Assembly: GCF_014203705.1 (NCBI RefSeq)
Contig: NZ_JACHJR010000001.1
Span: forward strand, 4,154,001-4,218,000
DNA from: Kitasatospora gansuensis
GTDB lineage: Bacteria > Actinomycetota > Actinomycetes > Streptomycetales > Streptomycetaceae
Reading direction: 5' to 3'
DNA length: 64,000 nt
Below are positions 24,993 to 32,210 of the stretch, piece after piece. Under the pieces are notes generated by a model, which was given only the letters and a program-made list of their open reading frames with translations, was not told the DNA's origin and searched no databases. How positions within the stretch are numbered: the first letter of the stretch is position 1; every line of letters begins with the position of its first letter. Both the position numbers and the translations under genes were made by a program.

Positions 24993-27091
24993 GTGCGGAG
25001 GAGGAGCCGGAGTCGGCCATGGAGGAGTCCGAGCCGGACCCGGCCAAGGACCCGATGGCGGATGAAGGGCTGCCGCCCGAAGGCGAGGCGGCCGATCAAC
25101 TCGCCAAGCTCACCCAGGTGTTCCAGGTTTTTGCCGGGCCGGTCGACGCACGGAACAGCACGTTCGGCGACGGCTCCGCCGGAGCCGATCGGCCGCCGAG
25201 CCAGCTCCAGCGGCGAGGCGCCGACACCGGACGGCTGACCGAGGAGGACCTCGCCGAGGCCACCACCGGGTTCGCCCGGCCGGAGCCGTACGACCGGGCG
25301 CTCGCGAAGCTGGAGAAGCACCAGGTGGTCGAGCTCTGGGGACCGGCCGGGACGGGTCGGCGGGCGGCTGCGATTGTCCTGCTGGACGAACTCCTGGAGG
25401 GGCCGGTCTACTTGCTCCGCCCGACCCTCTCCCTCAGGCAACTCGCGGGGCGCGACTACAAGCGGGGCTGCGGCTACGTGCTGTCCGGTCGGCTCACCGA
25501 CGGTACGTCGACCGAGGACTCCGAGCACCTCTGGCGCCGGGTCAGGACGACGGTCCGGGACTGCGGTGCCCACCTGGTGGTCACCTCGGCCCAGCAGACC
25601 CCGGGCTCACCCTGGCGGGTGCCCTGGGAGCGGCCGGAGCCCCGATGGTTGCTGCTCGCAGCTCTGGGGGACGCGGACGTGGCCGCCAGCGAGATCGAGG
25701 CGGTGCTTGCCGGGGTGCCGTCCGACTTCCGTCCGCAGGACTTGCGCGAGGTGGCCCGGCGGCTGGCGGCCGGCGCGGGGGCGGCTGCCGCGCTGGAGCA
25801 GTTCTCGCTCGCCGCGTCCGCCACCGTGGCGGAATGGTTCGAGGCGGCACCGCCGCCGGCCGAGGTGCTGGAGGTGACGGCCCTGGCCTTCACCGAGGGG
25901 ACCAGCACCCAGGAGTACGAACACGGGCTGGCCGAACTGGCCCGCCGAATGGCGGAGTCGGTGCCCTCCCTGGCCTCGGCAGAGGAGGCCGACCCGGACG
26001 AGCCGGTGGCACCCGTACTTCCGGCCAGCAGGGCTGCCCGGGCCCGTCCGGATGGACTGACCCGTCATGAGCGGCTCTCCGACGGGGTCCGGACCAGGAC
26101 GGTGGTGGTCTTCCGGGAGCGGGTCTACCGCGAGCGGGTGCTGGCCGAGCTCAACGATCGCTACGACGTCTCGTTCTGGCGGGGCGTCACCAACTGGCTC
26201 GGCGGGCGGGTGCGCAGTAGGCCGGGCGCCGACCCGCAGGTCCGGGCGGCGGTGGCAGCTGGGTTGGCCGAGCTGGCCCGGCTCGACGTGTACGAGGTCG
26301 AGCAGTCCTGCCTGCGGCCCTGGTCGGCCGGGCAGTTGGGCTGGGCGGGGCAGCAGACCGCCGTGCTCACCCTGTGGCTGATGTGCCGACTGGACGACAC
26401 GCTCGCCCCGGTCGCCCTGAGCGTGGCCGAGGAATGGGCCACCGACCCGAGCCAGGGCCGCCGTTGGGCTGCGGCTGTCGCCTTCACCGGCGAACTCGGC
26501 CTGCGCTATCCGCACGAGGCGGCCGGACGGCTGCTCGGCATGGTGGAGACCGACGCTCGGTTGCGCGGGCCGGCCCAGCAGGCGCTGGCTCAGTTGTTCG
26601 CGATGCTCACCGCCGAGGGCAAGTCGGCCGGTGTGGTGCTGGCCAACCTGGAGCGGATGCGGAGCGCCCACGGCCGCCGGCTTCCCGAGCTGCTGCTCGG
26701 CACAGTGCTGGCGGTGGTGTCGGCCCCGGCCGAGCGGACGGACGGCTTGGCGGTGATGAGCTACCTGTCCGAACACCCGGCCAAGATCGACCGGGTAGCC
26801 CGGCTCTGGGCGCTCGTGTTGTGCCACCGTCCGCTCCGCCGACGGGCGTTGACGGCGGTGGTGAACGCGCTGGCCGGTCTGGACTCGGCGACCGCGAAGG
26901 AGGAGGCGAGCCGGCTGGGCCAGGGGTTGGCCCGGGCGCTTCCTGAGCGTGAACTGGGCCCCTTTCGCGACGAGTTGGCCCGACTGGTCGACACTTCTCG
27001 GCGTCGGCCGGGTCCTGATGAACTGATCGATGTACTGCTAGCGGCGGTGGAACATGACCACGGCCGCCCGGCCACGGAGGACGGAACATGA
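24989..27091 (+). CDS. P-loop (STAND-like) NTPase with arginine in Walker A
   Basis: 700 aa from GTG 24989, overlapping the previous stop. An acidic N-terminus leads to GPVDARNSTFGDG (50-62), echoing the end of the upstream protein. Residues 118-125 read GPAGTGRR, a P-loop in which the Walker A lysine is Arg. LVVTSAQQTPGSPW follows in sensor position. The C-terminal 350 residues are alpha-helical (LAELARLDVYEVEQSC, YPHEAAGRLLGMVETD), resembling HEAT-type or winged-helix/TPR regions of STAND proteins. No effector domain is recognisable, so output may come from the membrane partners. Translationally coupled both sides (ATGA at 27088). Nucleotide hydrolysis is doubtful without the Lys. Confidence 0.65.
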   Translation: MSAEEEPESAMEESEPDPAKDPMADEGLPPEGEAADQLAKLTQVFQVFAGPVDARNSTFGDGSAGADRPPSQLQRRGADTGRLTEEDLAEATTGFARPEPYDRALAKLEKHQVVELWGPAGTGRRAAAIVLLDELLEGPVYLLRPTLSLRQLAGRDYKRGCGYVLSGRLTDGTSTEDSEHLWRRVRTTVRDCGAHLVVTSAQQTPGSPWRVPWERPEPRWLLLAALGDADVAASEIEAVLAGVPSDFRPQDLREVARRLAAGAGAAAALEQFSLAASATVAEWFEAAPPPAEVLEVTALAFTEGTSTQEYEHGLAELARRMAESVPSLASAEEADPDEPVAPVLPASRAARARPDGLTRHERLSDGVRTRTVVVFRERVYRERVLAELNDRYDVSFWRGVTNWLGGRVRSRPGADPQVRAAVAAGLAELARLDVYEVEQSCLRPWSAGQLGWAGQQTAVLTLWLMCRLDDTLAPVALSVAEEWATDPSQGRRWAAAVAFTGELGLRYPHEAAGRLLGMVETDARLRGPAQQALAQLFAMLTAEGKSAGVVLANLERMRSAHGRRLPELLLGTVLAVVSAPAERTDGLAVMSYLSEHPAKIDRVARLWALVLCHRPLRRRALTAVVNALAGLDSATAKEEASRLGQGLARALPERELGPFRDELARLVDTSRRRPGPDELIDVLLAAVEHDHGRPATEDGT

Positions 27092-28404
27092 GCAAGCCCT
27101 ACCCGGTGGTGCACCAGCGACCGCTGGCTGAGCCGCCCAAGCGCGGGCCGTTCGGGCTCGGTACCAGGCGGCGGACGGCGGACGAGCTGCCCCCCGTGGC
27201 GGCCCATGAGGTGTTGGTGTTCCGGGTCGAGGGACGGCACGTCCTGGACACCGGCCGTCGGCAGCTGCACGACGAGCAACTGGTGAACGCCACCCACGTC
27301 AGCGTCGTGGACCTGAGCCGGAACGTCCTGGTGACCGCCCGGCTGACCATCCCGTCCGCCGAGGCGGCCGAGTTCACCGTGGACGTCACGTTCAACTGCT
27401 CGGTGATGGACGCGGCGATGGTGGTGCAGGAGGGCCAGGACGACGCGGAGCGGGTGCTGTTGGCCTACCTGCGGCGGCACAAGCGGTTCTTCGAGCTCGG
27501 GCTCGACTTCCGGATTGCCGACATCTCCGAGTTCCGACGGAGCGTCAACGCGCAGGTGATGGCGTACACCGCGGTCACTCCGCCACAGGTCCCCGGGCTG
27601 GCGGTGGCGTACGCGAGCGTCCAGGTGATGGAGCCGGAGGAGCTGATCGGCTTCGAGAAGCAGCGTCGGGACCAGGGGCGGAGCAACGTCCTGGCGACCG
27701 AGAAGCTCACCTACAACCACCAGCTCGACTTCACCCGGCAGCGCCAGGACCAGCTGCGGCAGAACCACCAGCGCACCCACGAGCGAGGGCAGGACCTGGA
27801 GAGCCAGGAGCACCAGCAGATGCTCGCCCGGGAGGCCCGGGAGTTCGCCCGTCGGGAGGCGATCCGGACGGCAGAGGTCATCGGGGACGACCCGGACGCG
27901 GCGGCCTACTGGGTGGAAGCCAGTGGCCAGATGACGGCCGCCGAACTGCGGGACCAGTTGCTGCGCCGGGACGAACTCAGGCAGCAGGAACAGCAGGAGC
28001 GCAGGGCACTCGACCGGGAGGACCGCTTGCGGCGGCAGGACCGTCAGTGGGAGGTCCAGCGGGAGCGGATCGAGGTCAAGCGACACCGCCGGGCCGAGCT
28101 GGAGGACCGGATCAGGCTGGACCAGAAGGAGAAGGCGGCGCTGGACCGCGCGCTGGTGGCCGATCAACAGGCGAACGAACGGGCGGACCGGGCCTGGGAG
28201 CGAACCGCGACCCTCGAGGTGGTCCGGGACCTGATCAAGCGTGGCCACGGGGACCAGACCTTCGTGGACGTCGAGCGGATGTTGGACAAGTTGGGTGCCT
28301 CGCAGGCGATCGGGAGCGGGGAGGAGCCGGCCGAGCTGGCGGCGGCGGACGCCGATCAGCCGGCTGGGTTCAGTGCGGTGGGGGAGGACGACGATGACGA
28401 CTGA
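27088..28404 (+). CDS. SPFH-like protein with long coiled coil
   Basis: 438 aa from ATG 27088, overlapping the previous TGA. Residues about 30-190 look like an SPFH/Band 7-type domain (ARLTIPSAEAAEFTVDVTFNCSV, FRRSVNAQVMAYT, VAYASVQVMEPEEL) without a membrane helix. Residues 195-390 are a highly charged coiled coil (for example RQRQDQLRQNHQRTHERGQD and RRQDRQWEVQRERIEVKRHRR). The C-terminus is acidic (GEDDDDD). Likely forms a cytoplasmic oligomeric scaffold linking the NTPase to the DUF4407 membrane protein encoded next. Confidence 0.72.
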   Translation: MSKPYPVVHQRPLAEPPKRGPFGLGTRRRTADELPPVAAHEVLVFRVEGRHVLDTGRRQLHDEQLVNATHVSVVDLSRNVLVTARLTIPSAEAAEFTVDVTFNCSVMDAAMVVQEGQDDAERVLLAYLRRHKRFFELGLDFRIADISEFRRSVNAQVMAYTAVTPPQVPGLAVAYASVQVMEPEELIGFEKQRRDQGRSNVLATEKLTYNHQLDFTRQRQDQLRQNHQRTHERGQDLESQEHQQMLAREAREFARREAIRTAEVIGDDPDAAAYWVEASGQMTAAELRDQLLRRDELRQQEQQERRALDREDRLRRQDRQWEVQRERIEVKRHRRAELEDRIRLDQKEKAALDRALVADQQANERADRAWERTATLEVVRDLIKRGHGDQTFVDVERMLDKLGASQAIGSGEEPAELAAADADQPAGFSAVGEDDDDD

Positions 28405-29920
28405 GCAGCCGTCGACGGATTCATCGTCGGATCAAGTATCGGAGTCAGGGCCAGAGTTGGAGTCGGTTGGCGTTGCGGAAACGCTGCGGGACCCGGAGCG
28501 CGAGAGTGTGGCGGGGCCGGATCCCGGCCCTTCTGCCGTGGCGTACCCGGAGCCCGAGTTGGTGTTCCGGCCAACGGCACCGAGCGGCGGTCTGGGCCGG
28601 GCGATCCGGCGGGTGGCCGGGGTGGTCGAGGATGTCCTGGACTGGGTGCCGGAGGAGCGCCGACGGTACACCTGGATGGGTCTGGTGATCGTCAATACCG
28701 GCCTGTTCGCCGGGGTTTCGCTGCTCAGCGCGATGAACCGCTTCCTCGGGGCGCCGTGGTACCTGTTGCTGATCCCGGCGCTGCTCTGGTCGTGGGTGAT
28801 CGTCTGCCTGGACGGCATGATGATCGCCAGTTCGCACGGCAAGCTCGGAGCCGGGCGCTGGCGCGCGTTGCTGCCCCGGCTGGCGCTCTCCGTCCTGCTC
28901 GGGCTCTTCATCGCGGAACCGCTGATCCTGCGGGTATTCGAGCCGGCCATCCATCAGGAGGTCAAGGAGCACCGGATCGCCACGGTGGGCAACTACGAGG
29001 ACCTGCTGCACCGTTGCAACCCGCTCGACAGTTTGCGCTCCACGGCGGGGGAGTGCCGGGACAACCCGGTCTCTGTCCCCGACACCCGGGCGGCGGCCAA
29101 GCAGCGCCACGGCGACGCCAAAGCAGCCCGGGACCGGCTCGGCAGTGACGTGGACCGGCTCGGGAAGCTGATGCGGGATCAGCAGACGCTGGCTCACGAC
29201 GAGTGCACTGGCGCCTCCCGTCAGGGCACCACGGGGCGAGCCGGGATCGGCCTCAACTGCCTTCAGGACCGTAGGGAGTTGGAGGGTACGACGGCTCTCC
29301 TCGCCCAGCAGCAGGTCCTGCTGGACCAGGCGGCCGGAGAGCTCGCCCGGTACGCGAGCGAGGAGAGCGCGGCCGCTCGGACGTACACCGAGGCGCTGAA
29401 CAAGGAGATCGAGCGGGCGGTCGCCGAGCGGAAGGCCACCCAGGGCCGGATCGACCTGCTGGACGAGGTGGCGGCACTGGACCGGCTGGCAGACCGCAAT
29501 TGGGTGGTTGGGCTGACCGAGTGGCTGGCCCGGCTGGTGCTGATCGTGCTGGACTGCCTGCCTGTCCTGGTCAAGGTGATGAGCGGCACCACTGCCTACG
29601 ACCGGCGACTGGCCCGGCAGTTGGCGGCCGACGAGACGCTGCACGAGGCTCGGAAGGAGCTTGAGGAGACTCTCGGCATGTCGGACACCAAAGTCCGCCT
29701 CTCCCAGCTGCGCTACCAGGAGCGACAGCGCCTGGCCGCGCTCGACCAGGCCGACCTGGACAAGCAGGCCAGTCGAGAGGCCGAGGTGGACGCCGAGATC
29801 GAGGCCTTGGCCGCCAAGTTCAGGCGCCAGAGCCGTCCGAACGCCGAGCCGCCCAGCCCACACGACCTGGGCGAACTGGCCGACGATGACCGCTACCGAC
29901 GGGAGCCGGTGGGGTACTGA
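28394..29920 (+). CDS. DUF4407-type multi-pass membrane protein
   Basis: 508 aa from ATG 28394, overlapping the SPFH-like gene by 11 bp. After an acidic N-terminus come membrane helices (WMGLVIVNTGLFAGVSLLSA, WYLLLIPALLWSWVIVCLDG, LLPRLALSVLLGLFIAEPLI). An extracytoplasmic domain of about 200 residues carries four cysteines (HRCNPL, GECRDN, DECTGA, LNCLQD) and a coiled coil. A fourth helix (ARLVLIVLDCLPVLVKVM) and a cytoplasmic coiled coil complete the DUF4407 arrangement. DUF4407 proteins have no assigned biochemistry. Here it is the membrane end of a four-gene coupled operon. Confidence 0.78.
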   Translation: MTTEQPSTDSSSDQVSESGPELESVGVAETLRDPERESVAGPDPGPSAVAYPEPELVFRPTAPSGGLGRAIRRVAGVVEDVLDWVPEERRRYTWMGLVIVNTGLFAGVSLLSAMNRFLGAPWYLLLIPALLWSWVIVCLDGMMIASSHGKLGAGRWRALLPRLALSVLLGLFIAEPLILRVFEPAIHQEVKEHRIATVGNYEDLLHRCNPLDSLRSTAGECRDNPVSVPDTRAAAKQRHGDAKAARDRLGSDVDRLGKLMRDQQTLAHDECTGASRQGTTGRAGIGLNCLQDRRELEGTTALLAQQQVLLDQAAGELARYASEESAAARTYTEALNKEIERAVAERKATQGRIDLLDEVAALDRLADRNWVVGLTEWLARLVLIVLDCLPVLVKVMSGTTAYDRRLARQLAADETLHEARKELEETLGMSDTKVRLSQLRYQERQRLAALDQADLDKQASREAEVDAEIEALAAKFRRQSRPNAEPPSPHDLGELADDDRYRREPVGY

Positions 29921-30003
29921 GCCCGGCGGGGCGGGTGAGGTGCCGTGGTCGTGGGCGGTCCGCGTCGGACGACGACGTGGACCGCCTGATGTGTGGGGCG
30001 GTG

Positions 30004-30384
30004 CTATTCGGCGGTGGCCCACTCGACGAGCTGGACGGTCACGCCGTTGGGGTCGGTGACCTGGAACAGGCGCTCGCCCCAGGGCTCCTCGCGCAGCTCC
30101 ATGGTGATCGGCACGCCTTCGGCCCGGAGGCGGGCGTACTCGGCGGCCAGGTCGGTCACCACGAAGGCCAGGATCACCCCGGCGGCGTGCTGGTCCCGGA
30201 AGCCCTCCGGCAGCACCTCCAGCCCGCGCCGCAGGAAGACCACGTTGGGGGCGCCCTCCCGGGCGAGCGAGGCGAAGCCGTCGGCGGCCATCGTCTCCTG
30301 GAAGCCGAAGTGGCTGGTCAGGAAGGTGGCGGAGGGCTCGACCCGGTCGACGGTGAGCGAGATGGCGGCGGCGGTGATCTGCAT
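30004..30384 (-). CDS. VOC (glyoxalase/bleomycin-resistance) family protein
   Basis: 126 aa with AAGGAG before ATG 30384. ITAAAISLTVDRVEPSATFL begins the first beta-alpha-beta-beta-beta unit, and the end ERLFQVTDPNGVTVQLVEW is the standard VOC closing motif with a metal-type Glu. Members include glyoxalases, dioxygenases and drug-binding resistance proteins. Divergent from a TetR regulator with a shared operator, so probably induced by the compound it acts on or binds. Confidence 0.87.
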   Translation of the reverse strand: MQITAAAISLTVDRVEPSATFLTSHFGFQETMAADGFASLAREGAPNVVFLRRGLEVLPEGFRDQHAAGVILAFVVTDLAAEYARLRAEGVPITMELREEPWGERLFQVTDPNGVTVQLVEWATAE

Positions 30385-30407
30385 GGGGCTCCTTGGTCGG
30401 CAAACTC

Positions 30408-30434
30408 TGTACGGCGTACGCTATACGGCGTACA
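30408..30434. promoter_or_regulatory. TetR operator between VOC and tetR genes
   Basis: Two copies of TACGGCGTAC (30410-30419 and 30424-30433), 14 bp apart, lie in an imperfect 27-bp palindrome starting TGTACG and ending CGTACA. It sits in the 103-bp gap between the divergent starts, as expected for TetR repression of both genes. Confidence 0.7.
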
Positions 30435-30487
30435 ACGATAGTGCCAGGGGTTTATTCCCAGCCGTCCGGACAGGAGAGGATGGGGCC

Positions 30488-31270
30488 ATGGCCAAGGACC
30501 GAAGCAGCGCAGGCGACCCCTCCCGCACCCTCGCGCTGCTCTGGCGCGAGCCAGGTCGGCCGCCGGCCGCCGGGCGCGGCCCCCGGCAGGGGCTCACCGT
30601 GGACGCGGTGGTGCAGGCCGCCCTCGAACTCGCCGACGCCGACGGCCTGGACGCCGTCTCGATGCGACGGGTCGCCCAGCAGCTCGGTGTGACGCCGATG
30701 ACGCTCTACACGTACGTGCCCGGCAAGGCCGAGCTGCTCGACCTGATGCTCGACACGCTCTTCCAGTGGATGCCCCGCTCGGTGACCGCCGACGCGCCAT
30801 GGCGCGAGCGGGTGACCGCCGTCGCCGAGGCCAACCGGGCGCTCTATCTCGCCCACCCCTGGGTGGCCGCGCTGCCCGCCACCCGGCCGCCGCTCGGCCC
30901 CGGGCTGATCGCCAAGTACGAGCACGAGCTGAGCGCCTTCGACGGCCTCGGCCTCCCCGACCTGGACATCGACGCCGCCCTCACCCACCTGCTGGGCTTC
31001 GTCCGGTCCACCGCCCGGACCGCCCTGGAGACGCAGGCCGCGGCAGCCGACAGCGCGATGTCCGACGCCGACTGGTGGGAGGCCAACGCCCCGATCCTGG
31101 CCCGGGTCTTCGACCCCGAACGCTTCCCCCTGGCCACCCGGATCGGCTCGGCCGCGGGCGAGGCCCACCAGGGTGCCTACAGTGCCGACCACGCCTACGA
31201 GTTCGGCCTGGCCCGGGTCCTCGACGGCTTCGCCGCCCTGATCACCGAGCGGGCTGCCGCCCGGGGGTGA
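30488..31270 (+). CDS. TetR-family repressor
   Basis: 260 aa from ATG 30488 with a GAGAGG-type site upstream. The helix-turn-helix is LDAVSMRRVAQQLGVTPMTLYTYVPGKAELLDLMLD. The larger C-terminal domain (LYLAHPWVAALPATRPPLGP) is of the TetR_C type common in actinobacterial antibiotic-response repressors. Divergent from the VOC gene and probably autoregulated via the palindrome at 30408-30434. Confidence 0.88.
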   Translation: MAKDRSSAGDPSRTLALLWREPGRPPAAGRGPRQGLTVDAVVQAALELADADGLDAVSMRRVAQQLGVTPMTLYTYVPGKAELLDLMLDTLFQWMPRSVTADAPWRERVTAVAEANRALYLAHPWVAALPATRPPLGPGLIAKYEHELSAFDGLGLPDLDIDAALTHLLGFVRSTARTALETQAAAADSAMSDADWWEANAPILARVFDPERFPLATRIGSAAGEAHQGAYSADHAYEFGLARVLDGFAALITERAAARG

Positions 31271-31277
31271 CGGTCGG

Positions 31278-31718
31278 TCAGTCCTGGCCGTCGCAGGGGG
31301 TGCCGGCGTCCGGGGTGGTGCGGAGGCGGGGGAGGACGGATTTGAGGGTGGCGATCTCGGCCGGGGTGAGGTCGCGGAAGAGGTCGGCCTGGACGGCTTC
31401 GACGGTGCGGTGGAGTTCGGTGACCAGGGTGCTGCCGCGAGGGGAGATCTCGACGATGTGGCGGCGGCGGTCGGCGGGGTCGCGGCGGCGTTCGGCCAGG
31501 CCGTCGCGTTCGAGGTCGTTGAGCAGGGCGACGATCACGCTCTTGTCCACGCCGAGGGTTTCGGTCAGGAAGTGCTGGCCGACTGCGCCCTCGTCCTGGA
31601 GCACCATCAGGACGTGCCCGTGTCCGGGCTTCAGCCCGTGCTCCGCCATCGCCTTCCTGACCCGTACGCCGGCGGAGTGGCCTTGGAAGGCCAGGGTCAG
31701 TACGGGAAGCTCCTCCAT
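31278..31718 (-). CDS. MarR-family repressor
   Basis: 146 aa if started at the ATG of MEELPVL (31718); an adjacent GTG (31721) or a TTG further upstream (31763) are alternatives. FLTETLGVDKSVIVALLNDLERDGLAERRRDPADRRRHIVEISPRG is a complete MarR winged helix with the basic wing DPADRRRH. Divergent from the DoxX gene, with a 16-bp palindrome between them. Confidence 0.83.
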   Translation of the reverse strand: MEELPVLTLAFQGHSAGVRVRKAMAEHGLKPGHGHVLMVLQDEGAVGQHFLTETLGVDKSVIVALLNDLERDGLAERRRDPADRRRHIVEISPRGSTLVTELHRTVEAVQADLFRDLTPAEIATLKSVLPRLRTTPDAGTPCDGQD

Positions 31719-31765
31719 CACGCCGTCAACCCTACCGGGGCGGAAATCGTCAATTGCATTCAATG

Positions 31766-31781
31766 GTTGATAGGTATCAAC
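31766..31781. promoter_or_regulatory. MarR operator palindrome
   Basis: GTTGATA-GG-TATCAAC, 7-bp perfect arms, in the A/T-rich gap between the divergent MarR and DoxX genes. Fits the usual MarR site size and position. Confidence 0.65.
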
Positions 31782-31835
31782 TATCTGCTAGCCTCCACGA
31801 CATCAGTCCGCGATCCGTCCGTCCGGAGGCCCGTC

Positions 31836-32186
31836 GTGTTCATCGCCTATGCCGTTACCGCGTCCCTGCTCGCGCTGCTCCTGCTGGCTTCGGCCTCGGG
31901 CAAGCTGCGGCGCGACGAGAAGATGGTGGCGAGTTTCACCGAGATCGGCGTGCCGCTCAGTTGGCTGCCGCTGCTGGCCGCCTGCGAGATCGCGGGCGCG
32001 CTCGGCCTGGTGGCCGGGATCTGGGTCGGGCCGCTCGGGGTGGCGGCCGCCGTCGGCGTCGTCCTCTATTTCGTCGGCGCGGTCGGCGCCCACCTGCGCA
32101 AGGGAGACCTCAAGGGGACGCCCCCGGCCGCAGTGGTGCTGGTCGTCTCGGCAGCCGTGCTGGCCCTGGGCGTCGCGGCGCTCTGA
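31836..32186 (+). CDS. DoxX-family membrane protein
   Basis: 116 aa from GTG 31836 with GGAGG seven bases upstream. Four membrane helices (AYAVTASLLALLLLASAS, WLPLLAACEIAGALGLVAGI, VAAAVGVVLYFVGAVGAHL, AVVLVVSAAVLALGV) and the GKLRRDEKMVASFTEIGVP loop fit DoxX-like proteins. The role is unclear. Related proteins affect redox and membrane stress resistance. Controlled by the divergent MarR gene, probably through the palindrome at 31766-31781. Confidence 0.82.
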   Translation: MFIAYAVTASLLALLLLASASGKLRRDEKMVASFTEIGVPLSWLPLLAACEIAGALGLVAGIWVGPLGVAAAVGVVLYFVGAVGAHLRKGDLKGTPPAAVVLVVSAAVLALGVAAL

Positions 32187-32210
32187 GCGAAGCACGCAGG
32201 GCTGCCCGGC

